The notes below the pieces were generated by a model. That model ran no database searches, had not been told where the DNA came from, and saw nothing but the letters and a program-made list of their open reading frames with translations. From the NCBI GenBank assembly GCA_016342355.1, contig JAEINP010000007.1, forward strand, positions 62,001 through 126,000: a stretch of DNA of 64,000 nucleotides, in the 5' to 3' direction. Origin of the DNA: Desulfatibacillum sp. GTDB lineage: Bacteria > Desulfobacterota > Desulfobacteria > Desulfobacterales > Desulfatibacillaceae. Both the position numbers and the translations under genes were made by a program. Shown here piece by piece: positions 34,492 through 43,971 of this stretch; within the stretch, counting starts at the first letter, position 1; the number at the start of each line of letters is the position of its first letter.

Positions 34492-37101
34492 ATGGAATCA
34501 GCCTTTCCCTATCGCCATAACCCCTTGCTCCCGGGGCAGCCCCCTCAACAACCCGTCGATGACCTCCGTAAAGATGCCCTGACCCGCTGCCTGGAGTTTC
34601 TCGCCCCCACCCCACCCCTTCCTCTTCACGGCCCGGGCCCTTGCCTGCTGATCCAAGGAGAATGGGGGAGCGGAAAAACCATGCTCGCCTCCGCGCTGAG
34701 AACAAAACTGACCCAATCCATAAAGTGGACGCCAGTCCTGTTCCCCCAAGACACGCCTCATATTCTGAACCTTGCCCAGTTTTTTACACAGGCGCTTACT
34801 CTTTTGCTACCCCCTCAGGACCCTGCTCTCAAGCGAGTGCTTGAAGAAAAATTCCCCGGCGCACGGCGTGGAAAGGCTTTGGACCTTTTACAACACACTT
34901 CACGTTCCCAAGGAAGATCCCTGGTTCTCGTCGTAGACAACCTGGACGTTTTCCTGAACGAACAATTGCCTGCCCAGGATGCCAAAATTCTGGGACAAAT
35001 ACTCGCCTTTGAACCATGGCTATCCATCGTGGGCACAATCAACTCCCGGAATCTCCCCGATTTTCCGCCTGCTCTTAAGGAATTCTTTAAAATACAAGCT
35101 ATTGGGCCGCTTACCGGCGGTGAAATGGCCCGGCTTTGGAAAAACATCACTGGCTATCCTCCGTCCTCTCTTGCCAAAGGCCTGTGTTCCTGCCTTTGCC
35201 GGGGAAACCCCAGGCTGATAGCGTTCCTGGCGGATGCATTCAACCATTCGAAAAGCGGCAGTCTCACCGAAGCCTTTTTTACCGCCCTTGATTGCCATAC
35301 ACCTTATTATAAGGGGCAGATGCAGGTCCTGCCCGCCGTGGAACGCAAGGTCTTTGCCATCCTGGCTGATCAATGGGCGCCTTCCACTGCCCGGGATATC
35401 GCCGAAATGGCGGACATGGACGTGAACAAAGCCAGCTCTTTGCTGAATCGATTGGTCAGGCGTGGACGGGTTCAGGTTGTCAGTAAACAAGGCCGCGTAA
35501 AGTGGTATGAGTTGGAAGGCCCGTTCAATAACCTGAACTTTTTAATGCGGACCGGATTGGAGAACAAGAAACGTATTTTGGGACTATGCCGCTTTATGGA
35601 AGCCCTGTACCAAGAGCATGTCGACAGAGAGCATGAAGGCATAAACAGATCTTCCCCCGATTTCACTCAGACCCGGGAGTCGCCGCAGCCGCCATCTTCC
35701 TCCGCAACGGATCCGCCTTCCATGCCTCAACCTGAAAAAGAGCCTCCCCCAGGATCCTTGCCCCTATCCCTGCCCGCGTTTACCATAAATCAACCATCTT
35801 CACAGCCAGCCTCAGACCCCACCGATGCTGCTGGCTGGATTGAGCTTGCCAAAACCCTGGAATCCGAAGGCCTGTGCGAAGACGCTGTCAGGGCTTATAA
35901 AAAATCACTGGATATCCAGCCAAACCACGCCTGGGCATGGGGAAGACTTGGACAATTGTTGCGTACCGAACTGCACCTGTACCCGGAAGCGGAAAACGCC
36001 TATCTTCAGGCAATCGAGCATGACCCGAACCAAGCCTGGATCTGGTCAGGCCTGGGCCAGCTACTCCATGAAAACCAACGCAACTATGTGGAGGCGGAGC
36101 AAGCTTACCGCATAGCCATTGAACTGGCTCCCCGCTCTTCCGAACACCGGGTTTGCATGGGACGCCTCCACGAAAAGCTGGACCGGCATCAATCCGCCAT
36201 CCGAACTTACCAGGAAGCAGCCAGCATGGAGCCGGATAATCCTTTGCCCTATAAGGCTTTGGGGGATATTTTTGAAAGCCAGGGCAAAACCGGAGAGGCG
36301 GAACAAGCGTACATCAAAGGGACCGAATGCCGCCCCTCTAACGCCAAAGGCTGGGCAATAATCGGTCACCTATTGGAACACAGACTTCAAGCTGAGGATG
36401 AGGCGAAAAACGCTTACCAGAAAGCCCTGCAACATGATCCGTCCTGTTATGCTGCATGGGAGGGCCTCATTCACATGGAACTTAAAGCATTCAACAATCC
36501 GGACAACGCTTTGGCCATGGCCCGATCCTACCTTGATGATAGAGGGCACAGTCCCATGGCTTGCAAAAACCTGACCAAGACCTTTTCACGGGAGAGCCTT
36601 AAGGACCTGCTCCCTGAAATCCTTGCTCTGAGCGGGCATGCACACATCGGCGGTTTTCAAGAGCCTGCCCCATCCCTGCCCTCCGAAACAATAGCCTTGC
36701 CCATAGAAACCCATTCCCATCCTGCTACCGAGCTCGGTTATAGTCCAAAAAACAGTAATTTAGACCCTAAAGCCCCAACCGCTATCTCTCCCGCCCAAAA
36801 CCACCATACAGGGCCGGAAGCCTTGATGGAAACACTGGAATCCCTGTCCATGCAGACCGAACCCTCCCGGGAGGCGTTGACCAGGATTATCAATGCGGCT
36901 CTCACCATGTCCGCCACTGGCCAGGGAGAGGATGCGGCCCAATTTATCGCCCAATCAGGCGCCTTTACCCATCTGCTCCCCCTTTGGGCGGGAATCCAGG
37001 TCTACCTGGGACAGGAGGTTCAAGTGGCGATGGAAATCCGGGAGGTCTCCCAAGAGGTGGTGAAGAGAATTCGCCTACTTAAAAATTTGGACATCCACTA
37101 A
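34492..37101 (+). CDS. STAND-like P-loop ATPase with winged helix and TPRs
   Basis: An 869-residue protein. An AAA/STAND-type ATPase (about 20-270) has Walker A GEWGSGKT near residue 57 and Walker B LVLVVDNLD near 143. A winged-helix segment follows (about 280-345: ARDIAEMADMDVNKASSLLNRL). After a Pro/Ser-rich linker there are about six TPRs (440-680), then a C-terminal part of unknown fold (about 750-869). GGAGG stands four bases before the ATG. The layout resembles MalT-like or NLR-like sensors, in which the repeats receive the signal. No effector domain such as nuclease or TIR was seen. Regulator or defence-type sensor are both open. Confidence 0.82.
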   Translation: MESAFPYRHNPLLPGQPPQQPVDDLRKDALTRCLEFLAPTPPLPLHGPGPCLLIQGEWGSGKTMLASALRTKLTQSIKWTPVLFPQDTPHILNLAQFFTQALTLLLPPQDPALKRVLEEKFPGARRGKALDLLQHTSRSQGRSLVLVVDNLDVFLNEQLPAQDAKILGQILAFEPWLSIVGTINSRNLPDFPPALKEFFKIQAIGPLTGGEMARLWKNITGYPPSSLAKGLCSCLCRGNPRLIAFLADAFNHSKSGSLTEAFFTALDCHTPYYKGQMQVLPAVERKVFAILADQWAPSTARDIAEMADMDVNKASSLLNRLVRRGRVQVVSKQGRVKWYELEGPFNNLNFLMRTGLENKKRILGLCRFMEALYQEHVDREHEGINRSSPDFTQTRESPQPPSSSATDPPSMPQPEKEPPPGSLPLSLPAFTINQPSSQPASDPTDAAGWIELAKTLESEGLCEDAVRAYKKSLDIQPNHAWAWGRLGQLLRTELHLYPEAENAYLQAIEHDPNQAWIWSGLGQLLHENQRNYVEAEQAYRIAIELAPRSSEHRVCMGRLHEKLDRHQSAIRTYQEAASMEPDNPLPYKALGDIFESQGKTGEAEQAYIKGTECRPSNAKGWAIIGHLLEHRLQAEDEAKNAYQKALQHDPSCYAAWEGLIHMELKAFNNPDNALAMARSYLDDRGHSPMACKNLTKTFSRESLKDLLPEILALSGHAHIGGFQEPAPSLPSETIALPIETHSHPATELGYSPKNSNLDPKAPTAISPAQNHHTGPEALMETLESLSMQTEPSREALTRIINAALTMSATGQGEDAAQFIAQSGAFTHLLPLWAGIQVYLGQEVQVAMEIREVSQEVVKRIRLLKNLDIH

Positions 37102-37132
37102 ACGGCCCCAAAACGGCCCTGGCCAGGGCCTC

Positions 37133-37154
37133 TCCATCATTTGATGGAATTTTT
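37133..37154 (+). terminator. Terminator after the STAND-like gene
   Basis: TCCATCA-TT-TGATGGA hairpin followed by ATTTTT. A perfect 16-bp palindrome, GGCCCTGGCCAGGGCC, precedes it at 37115-37130 and may add to termination. Confidence 0.65.
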
Positions 37155-37155
37155 G

Positions 37156-37491
37156 GGCCTCGGGCTAACCCGGCCTCTTCTTGATATTACACCAACTAAA
37201 CACAAACAAACCACTCGAATAGGCCCTTAAAGCCTCGTGTTTCGGCCCTTTGCCTGCTACTGGTCAAGTGGTCAAAAAGTCTGAGGCCGGGGCAAGTACG
37301 CGATTTTTACCTTGACTCAGGCAAAAACACTTGCTTCACTCAATAAGGATGTGCTTAGGATATCTTTTCCTGGACAGAAGCGGGTAGATAGTTGACTACC
37401 CCGTCAATAACTGGACAGATGTTCAATTACTTATAGGTTCATCACTTGTGTTAATAAAAAGACAACACCACCGTAAATAGAGGAGCAAACC
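37156..37491. other. Gene-free spacer with a possible IS-end remnant
   Basis: Nothing coding. CTGGACAGA occurs twice in direct orientation at 37370-37378 and 37411-37419, enclosing the inverted repeat GGGTAG / CTACCC (37382-37387 and 37395-37400). This looks like a leftover terminus of an insertion sequence, but no transposase fragment is visible. The operon promoter for mce should lie near the right end. Confidence 0.4.
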
Positions 37492-37896
37492 ATGAAGCTG
37501 TTAAAGATCGATCATCTGGGGATTGCAGTGAATGACATGGACGCCGCACGGCAGGTTTGGGAAAGCATCCTGGGCTTGTCTTTCGAGGGCAAGGAAACCG
37601 TTGAAGCCCAGAAGGTTACCACGGGTTTTCTTCCGGTAGGCGAGTCTGAAGTAGAGCTTCTGGAGTCCACATCCCCGGACGGCCCGGTGGCCAAGTTCAT
37701 TGAAAAACGCGGAGAGGGCTTTCAACATGTGGCATTTCGTGTGGAAAACATTGAGGAAGCCTTGGCCGAACTGAAGGAAAAGGGCGTACGCCTGATCGAC
37801 GAAAAACCGCGCAAAGGCGCCGGGGGGGCGATGATCGCCTTTTTGCATCCCAAATCCACCAATGGAGTCTTGGTGGAGCTGTGTCAGCGGGACTAA
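37492..37896 (+). CDS. mce: Methylmalonyl-CoA epimerase
   Basis: A 134-residue vicinal-oxygen-chelate enzyme that interconverts (R)- and (S)-methylmalonyl-CoA. Metal and catalytic residues are seen in [10 protein letters not shown] (His), VELLES (Glu), [12 protein letters not shown] (His) and NGVLVELCQ (Glu). It has AGGAGC upstream and heads a six-gene operon for the propionyl-CoA to succinate route. Confidence 0.95.
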   Translation: MKLLKIDHLGIAVNDMDAARQVWESILGLSFEGKETVEAQKVTTGFLPVGESEVELLESTSPDGPVAKFIEKRGEGFQHVAFRVENIEEALAELKEKGVRLIDEKPRKGAGGAMIAFLHPKSTNGVLVELCQRD

Positions 37897-37989
37897 CATA
37901 TATATGGGCAATTCATAAAAGAGGGACAAGACCGGAAAACTCAACCGGCCTGTCAAGGCAAGGCCAGGATTTTGAAAGGAACCGACGCT

Positions 37990-39543
37990 ATGGGTATTGT
38001 TGAGAGCAAAATCAAAGAGCTGAAGGAGCGGGAAGCCAAAATCCTTCAGATGGGGGGCGAGAAGGCGGTTGCCAAGCATAAGGCAACAGGCAAACTCACC
38101 GCTCGGGAACGCATTGGACGCCTGTTTGACCCGGGAACCTTCCAGGAAATCGACATGTTCGTTACGCACCGGTGTACCAATTTTGGCATGGAGACCAAAG
38201 AAATTCCCGCCGACGGTGTGGTCACAGGGCATGGCCTTGTGGAAGGCAGGCCTCTATTCGCCTACGCCCAGGACTTTACGGCCAGGGCAGGCAGCCTGGG
38301 GGAAATGCACGCGAAAAAAATCTGCAAGGTTATGGATCTTGCCATGAAGGCCGGGGTTCCGGTCGTCGGCATGAACGACTCCGGCGGAGCGCGCATCCAG
38401 GAAGGGGTGGACGCCCTTTCCGGGTACGGGGAGATCTTTTTCCGGAACTCCAACGCCAGCGGCGTGATTCCCCAGATTTCCGCCATCATGGGGCCCACGG
38501 CCGGCGGCGCGGTGTATTCTCCCGCCATGACCGACTGGATCTTCATGGTTAAGAAGACCAGCTACATGTTCATCACCGGTCCCAATGTCATCAAGGCGGT
38601 AACCGGCGAGGAAATCTCCTTTGAAGACCTGGGCGGCGCCATGGCCCACAACCAAAAGAGCGGCGTGGCTCACTTTGCCTGCGAGGACGATGCGGACGCC
38701 ATTGACAGTATCCGCCAGTTGCTCAGTTATCTGCCCTCCAATAATATGGAAGATCCTCCGGCCATCGCTCCCACAGATGATCCCCGGCGCGTTTGCCCGG
38801 AACTGGACACCATCATCCCCGACAACCCCAAAGCGGCCTATGACGTGAAAAAGGTCATTGAAGCCATTGTGGATAACGGCGAGTTTTTCGAGCCTCACAA
38901 GTACTTTGCGCAAAACATGATGATTTGCTTTGCCCGCCTCAATGGCCGGGTTATCGGCATCATCGCCAACCAGCCCAAATTCATGGCTGGTTGCCTGGAC
39001 ATCAACGCGTCGGACAAAGCCACCCGGTTTATCCGTTTTTGCGATGCCTTCAACATCCCCATGCTCACCATTGCCGATGTCCCGGGCTACCTGCCGGGCA
39101 GCCACCAGGAGCATGGGGGCATCATCCGCCACGGCGCCAAGCTGTTGTGGTGTTATTCCGAAGCCACGGTGCCCAAGCTGCTTTTGGTCACCCGCAAGGA
39201 TTATGGCGGATCCTACCTGGCCATGTGCTCCAAGCACCTTGGCGCAGATATGGCTTTTGCATGGCCTTCCGCAGAAATCGCGGTTATGGGGGCCGAGGGC
39301 GCGGCCAACATCATCCATGCCAGGGAAATCAAGGGCGCAGAAGACCCGGCAGCCAAACGGGCTGAAAAAATTGTTGAATACGACAAACTTTTTTCCAACC
39401 CTTACATGGCCGCTTCCCGGGGATTCGTGGATGCCGTGATCGTGCCCAGTGAAACAAGGTCCCGTCTTATCCAGGCCCTTGAAGTTATGGTCACCAAGCG
39501 CGAAACCAAACCTGCCAAAAAGCATGGCAATATACCGGTTTAA
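37990..39543 (+). CDS. Methylmalonyl-CoA carboxyltransferase, 12S-type subunit
   Basis: A 517-residue acyl-CoA carboxyltransferase (MmdA/PccB/12S family). It has N- and C-terminal crotonase-like halves, with the oxyanion Gly pairs in NDSGGARIQEGVDALSGYGE and SGASGV-like SNASGVIPQI, and the C-terminal VPGYLPGSHQEHGGIIRHGAK. The chosen ATG has AAGGA nine bases before it. With the biotinylated partner two genes on and no membrane beta subunit, it more likely acts in a soluble transcarboxylase (methylmalonyl-CoA plus pyruvate to propionyl-CoA plus oxaloacetate, reversible) than in a sodium-pumping decarboxylase. Confidence 0.93.
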   Translation: MGIVESKIKELKEREAKILQMGGEKAVAKHKATGKLTARERIGRLFDPGTFQEIDMFVTHRCTNFGMETKEIPADGVVTGHGLVEGRPLFAYAQDFTARAGSLGEMHAKKICKVMDLAMKAGVPVVGMNDSGGARIQEGVDALSGYGEIFFRNSNASGVIPQISAIMGPTAGGAVYSPAMTDWIFMVKKTSYMFITGPNVIKAVTGEEISFEDLGGAMAHNQKSGVAHFACEDDADAIDSIRQLLSYLPSNNMEDPPAIAPTDDPRRVCPELDTIIPDNPKAAYDVKKVIEAIVDNGEFFEPHKYFAQNMMICFARLNGRVIGIIANQPKFMAGCLDINASDKATRFIRFCDAFNIPMLTIADVPGYLPGSHQEHGGIIRHGAKLLWCYSEATVPKLLLVTRKDYGGSYLAMCSKHLGADMAFAWPSAEIAVMGAEGAANIIHAREIKGAEDPAAKRAEKIVEYDKLFSNPYMAASRGFVDAVIVPSETRSRLIQALEVMVTKRETKPAKKHGNIPV

Positions 39544-39563
39544 GGCATTAACGAGGAGCCCAC

Positions 39564-39761
39564 ATGGATAAGAAAAAAATTGCCGCTGCCATAGGCGGCG
39601 TCATGCAATACCTGAAAACCGAGGAAGAAGCCCGGGCCTGCGCGCCGCAAGCCCCCCAGCATGAAAAGCCCAATCTTTGGGGTCTTTCAGGCAGACAGGC
39701 TTCCATGCAAATGCGAAATCTGATGCAAATGAGGGCATTTGCCGGCAGAACCAAACTGTAA
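39564..39761 (+). CDS. Small protein of the carboxyltransferase operon (65 aa)
   Basis: A 65-residue soluble protein with GAGGAG before its ATG, 20 bp after the carboxyltransferase gene. The first helix, KKKIAAAIGGVMQYLKTEEEA, resembles the cytoplasmic tail of gamma/delta subunits of sodium-pump decarboxylases (OadG/MmdD) but has no membrane helix. The rest is Pro/Gln then Met/Arg-rich (QMRNLMQMRAFAGR). It may be an assembly or bridging subunit between carboxyltransferase and biotin subunit. Family assignment is inference. Confidence 0.75.
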   Translation: MDKKKIAAAIGGVMQYLKTEEEARACAPQAPQHEKPNLWGLSGRQASMQMRNLMQMRAFAGRTKL

Positions 39762-39812
39762 AAAATCCGGATTTATATGCGCCATAACACTTTTTTGGCA
39801 GGAGACTAAACA

Positions 39813-41777
39813 ATGAGTACGCACGGCAAAATAAAGACAACCGACATAGATTACGGGCCGGAACGCAAAAAGGAAAAGAACGCGGTCAAAATCCAGGACC
39901 TCTCCCTCCGGGACGGCCATCAGTCCTTGTTTGCGACCCGCGGTCGCACCGAAGACATGATTCCTGTCGCGGAAATGATGGACGAGGTAGGGTTCTGGGC
40001 CACGGAAACGTGGGGCGGCGCCACCTTTGACACCATGCACCGTTTTCTCAACGAAGATCCATGGGAACGCATCCGCACCCTGAAAAAGTACATGAAAAAG
40101 ACCCCCTTTTCCATGCTTCTCAGGGCGCAGAACCTGGTTGGATACAGGAATTATGCTGACGACGTGGCTGAAGCCTTTGTGGAAAGGGCCGCGGAAAACG
40201 GCATGGACGTCTTCCGCACCTTTGACGCCCTCAATGATTACCGGAATTTCGAAACCGTGGTTCCCATTATCAAAAAATGCGGCAAGCATTTCCAGGGCTG
40301 CATCTGCTACACCCTCACCGAGCCCCGCCTGGGCGGAGAGGTCTATAACCTGGATTACTATGTAAAAAAGGCCAAGGACCTGGAAGACATGGGCGCGGAC
40401 ACCATCTGCGTCAAGGACATGGCTGGCCTCATCGCTCCTTATGACGCCTATGAAATCATCAAGGCCCTCAAGGACAGCGTCAAGCCGCCCATCCACCTTC
40501 ACAGCCATTTTACCTCCGGCATGGCCCAGATGTCCCACCTCAAGGCCATTGAAGCCGGTGTGGATATCATAGACACCTGTATGGCCCCCTATGCTTTCCG
40601 GACTTCTCATCCCGCCATCGAGCCTTTGGTCATGGCGCTTTTGGGAACCAACCGGGACACGGGCTTTGACATTAAGCTCCTGGCCGCCATCAGCGAAAAG
40701 CTGGAAAAAGAAGTCATGCCCAAATACCGGTACCTGCTGGACGACACCAAGATGTCCATCATCGACATCAACGTGCTCCTGCACCAGACACCGGGCGGCA
40801 TGCTCTCTAACCTGGTTAACCAACTTCGGGACATGGACGCCCTGGACCGCATTGACGAAGTGTATGCCGAGCTTCCCAGGGTCCGCAGGGATTTGGGCCA
40901 GGTGCCGTTGGTTACCCCCACATCCCAGATCGTGGGTGTCCAGACGGTCATGAACGTGCTCAATGACACCCCGGGCGAACGGTACAAGATGATCACCGAT
41001 CAGGTGAAAGGCCTGTGCTACGGCCTGTACGGCAAAACTGCGGTGCCCATCAACGAGGAAGTCCAGAAAAAGGCTCTCAAGGGCTACGAACGCGGCGAAG
41101 AACCCATTACCTGCCGTCCCGCCGAGGTTCTGGCGCCTGAAATGGAAACCGCCAAAAAGGAAATCGGCGACCTGGCCAAAGACCTGGACGACCTGATTCT
41201 GTACGCCATTTATCCTGTCACCGGCAGAAAGTTCCTCCAGTGGAAATACGGCAAGGCTCCCGTGCCTGAGGAAGTGAAGCCCCGCAGCCTGGAACAGGCC
41301 CTGGCTGACGAGGAAATGGTCAGGAAGGCCCGCAAAGGCCTGCTCATTGAAAAGGTGGAAAAGGACTCCCCGGAAAAAGGCCCCGGCGTCCGTTCCTTCA
41401 ACGTGTTTGTGGATGACGAGTACTTTGAAGTGGATGTGGAAGAAGTGGGCGGCGCTCCGGTGGTTACCTCTGTGGTTCCTTCTTCCGCTCCTGCCGCTCC
41501 TCCCAGGCCTGCGGCCAGGACGGCCGCTGCCAAGCCTGCCCCTGCCGCGGCGCCTGCTGTGGACGGCACAGCCTTGACGGCTCCCATGCCCGGCATGATC
41601 ACCGCCCTGGAAAAAAACGTGGGCGATGTGGTTAAGGAAGGCGAGTCCGTATTGGTACTGGAAGCCATGAAGATGCAAAACGCCCTGCCTGCCCCTGTGT
41701 CAGGCACCATCAAGGCCATCAATTTTGCCGTGGGCGACTCCGTGTCCAAGGGCGAAGTTCTTTGCGTTATCGGGTAA
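39813..41777 (+). CDS. Pyruvate/oxaloacetate carboxyltransferase with biotinyl domain (5S + 1.3S type)
   Basis: A 654-residue protein of the OadA/PycB family. The TIM-barrel carboxyltransferase domain has DLSLRDGHQSL near the start, the carbamoylated/catalytic Lys region CVKDMAGL, and HLHSHFTSGMAQM for metal binding. A conserved PYC/OADA domain follows, then an Ala/Pro-rich linker (about 550-580) and a biotinyl domain with EAMKM, Lys620, 35 residues from the end. It transfers carboxyl between biotin and pyruvate. GGAG precedes the ATG. In this context it is the pyruvate-side subunit of a transcarboxylase. Confidence 0.93.
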   Translation: MSTHGKIKTTDIDYGPERKKEKNAVKIQDLSLRDGHQSLFATRGRTEDMIPVAEMMDEVGFWATETWGGATFDTMHRFLNEDPWERIRTLKKYMKKTPFSMLLRAQNLVGYRNYADDVAEAFVERAAENGMDVFRTFDALNDYRNFETVVPIIKKCGKHFQGCICYTLTEPRLGGEVYNLDYYVKKAKDLEDMGADTICVKDMAGLIAPYDAYEIIKALKDSVKPPIHLHSHFTSGMAQMSHLKAIEAGVDIIDTCMAPYAFRTSHPAIEPLVMALLGTNRDTGFDIKLLAAISEKLEKEVMPKYRYLLDDTKMSIIDINVLLHQTPGGMLSNLVNQLRDMDALDRIDEVYAELPRVRRDLGQVPLVTPTSQIVGVQTVMNVLNDTPGERYKMITDQVKGLCYGLYGKTAVPINEEVQKKALKGYERGEEPITCRPAEVLAPEMETAKKEIGDLAKDLDDLILYAIYPVTGRKFLQWKYGKAPVPEEVKPRSLEQALADEEMVRKARKGLLIEKVEKDSPEKGPGVRSFNVFVDDEYFEVDVEEVGGAPVVTSVVPSSAPAAPPRPAARTAAAKPAPAAAPAVDGTALTAPMPGMITALEKNVGDVVKEGESVLVLEAMKMQNALPAPVSGTIKAINFAVGDSVSKGEVLCVIG

Positions 41778-41792
41778 TAAGGAGATTTGTGC

Positions 41793-42953
41793 ATGAAGAT
41801 TCATGAGTACCAAGCAAAGGAGTTATTTGCTAATTATGGCGTACCTGTGCCTCAGGGCAAGGTGGTCTTCAGCGTGGAAGAAGCCATGGCTGCAGCCCAG
41901 GAACTGGGTGCATTCCCCGTGGTGGTCAAGGCCCAGATTCATGCTGGCGGCCGCGGCAAAGGCGGCGGTGTCAAGCTGGCTCAATCCCTGGATGAGGTTA
42001 AGACTGTCGCCGGGGAAATCCTTGGCATGCAACTGATCACCCATCAGACCGGGCCCGAAGGGCAAAAGGTTCGAAAACTTCTGGTGGAGCAAGGCCTGAA
42101 CATTGCCAAGGAATTATATTTCTCCATTGTTGTGGACCGCGCCACGGCCAAGATCGTCATCATGGCCAGCGAGGCAGGCGGCATGGACATTGAAGAGGTC
42201 GCCGCGTCCTCACCGGAAAAAATCGTCAAGGTGCCTGTGGACCCCCTCTTGGGAATCCAGGGTTATCATTGCCGTCAGGCGGCCTATCGGTTGAATCTGC
42301 CTGCCGCTGCAATCAAACCCTTCATCAAGATGGTGCAGGGGCTCTACAAGCTGTTCCTGGACAAGGATTGCTCTCTGCTGGAAATCAATCCCCTGGTCCT
42401 TACGGCCGACGACGGAATCATTGCTTTGGACGCCAAGATCAATTTTGACGACAACGCCCTGTATCGCCACAAAGACCTTCAGGAATACCGCGACCTTGAC
42501 GAGGAGGAACCCCTGGAGGTCGAGGCTTCCCAATTTAACCTTAATTACATCAAGATGGATGGAAACGTGGGCAACATGGTCAACGGCGCAGGCTTGGCCA
42601 TGGCCACCATGGACATCATCAAGCAGGCAGGCGCCGAACCCGCCAACTTTTTGGACGTAGGGGGCGGAGCCAACGCCGAGCAGGTGGAGAACGGATTTCG
42701 GATTATCTTGAGCGACAAGAACGTCAAAGGCATCCTGATTAATATTTTCGGTGGGATTCTCCGTTGCGATGTTTTGGCCAGCGGTGTTGTGGAAGCGGCC
42801 AAAAAGGTGGGTCTAAACGTGCCTGTTGTGGTGCGTATGGAAGGCACCAACGTGGATGAGGGACGCAAGATCCTTGCGGACAGCGGCCTCAATCTGATCG
42901 GCGCCAAGGACCTGAAGGACGCTGCGGCAAAAGTTGCCCAGATCGTTCAATAA
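41793..42953 (+). CDS. sucC: Succinyl-CoA synthetase beta subunit (ADP-forming)
   Basis: A 386-residue ATP-grasp subunit. It begins [19 protein letters not shown] and contains [16 protein letters not shown] for nucleotide binding, LEINPLVLT for metal, and the [10 protein letters not shown] loop. AAGGAG precedes the ATG; an in-frame TTG two codons earlier is unlikely. With sucD it interconverts succinyl-CoA and succinate with substrate-level ATP formation, closing the methylmalonyl-CoA route of this operon. Methylmalonyl-CoA mutase itself is not in the window. Confidence 0.96.
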   Translation: MKIHEYQAKELFANYGVPVPQGKVVFSVEEAMAAAQELGAFPVVVKAQIHAGGRGKGGGVKLAQSLDEVKTVAGEILGMQLITHQTGPEGQKVRKLLVEQGLNIAKELYFSIVVDRATAKIVIMASEAGGMDIEEVAASSPEKIVKVPVDPLLGIQGYHCRQAAYRLNLPAAAIKPFIKMVQGLYKLFLDKDCSLLEINPLVLTADDGIIALDAKINFDDNALYRHKDLQEYRDLDEEEPLEVEASQFNLNYIKMDGNVGNMVNGAGLAMATMDIIKQAGAEPANFLDVGGGANAEQVENGFRIILSDKNVKGILINIFGGILRCDVLASGVVEAAKKVGLNVPVVVRMEGTNVDEGRKILADSGLNLIGAKDLKDAAAKVAQIVQ

Positions 42954-42982
42954 ACATTGCTTCCAAGGGAGGAGGATTCCCC

Positions 42983-43852
<870 letters not shown>

Positions 43853-43868
43853 GTGAGATTTTCATCGA

Positions 43869-43892
43869 GGGAGCCTTTGCAAAAAGGCTCCC
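43869..43892 (+). terminator. Intrinsic terminator after sucD
   Basis: GGGAGCCTTT-GCAA-AAAGGCTCCC, a perfect 10-bp stem with a tetraloop, followed by TTATTATT. It ends the mce-sucD operon. Confidence 0.85.
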
Positions 43893-43971
43893 TTATTATT
43901 CTCTCCATGATTATACCCGGGCGCGTCCAACTCCCAAAACAGGGTTGAAATCCAGAGGCCCGTGAGTATTT

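Noticed and set aside
38254-39525. 423-codon open frame on the minus strand
   Set aside because: Antisense shadow of the 12S-type carboxyltransferase gene; composition not protein-like.
39687-41678. 663-codon open frame on the minus strand
   Set aside because: It mirrors the biotin carboxyltransferase gene, which has a clear ribosome site and full domain matches; the antisense product is His/Gly/Phe-rich with no domain.
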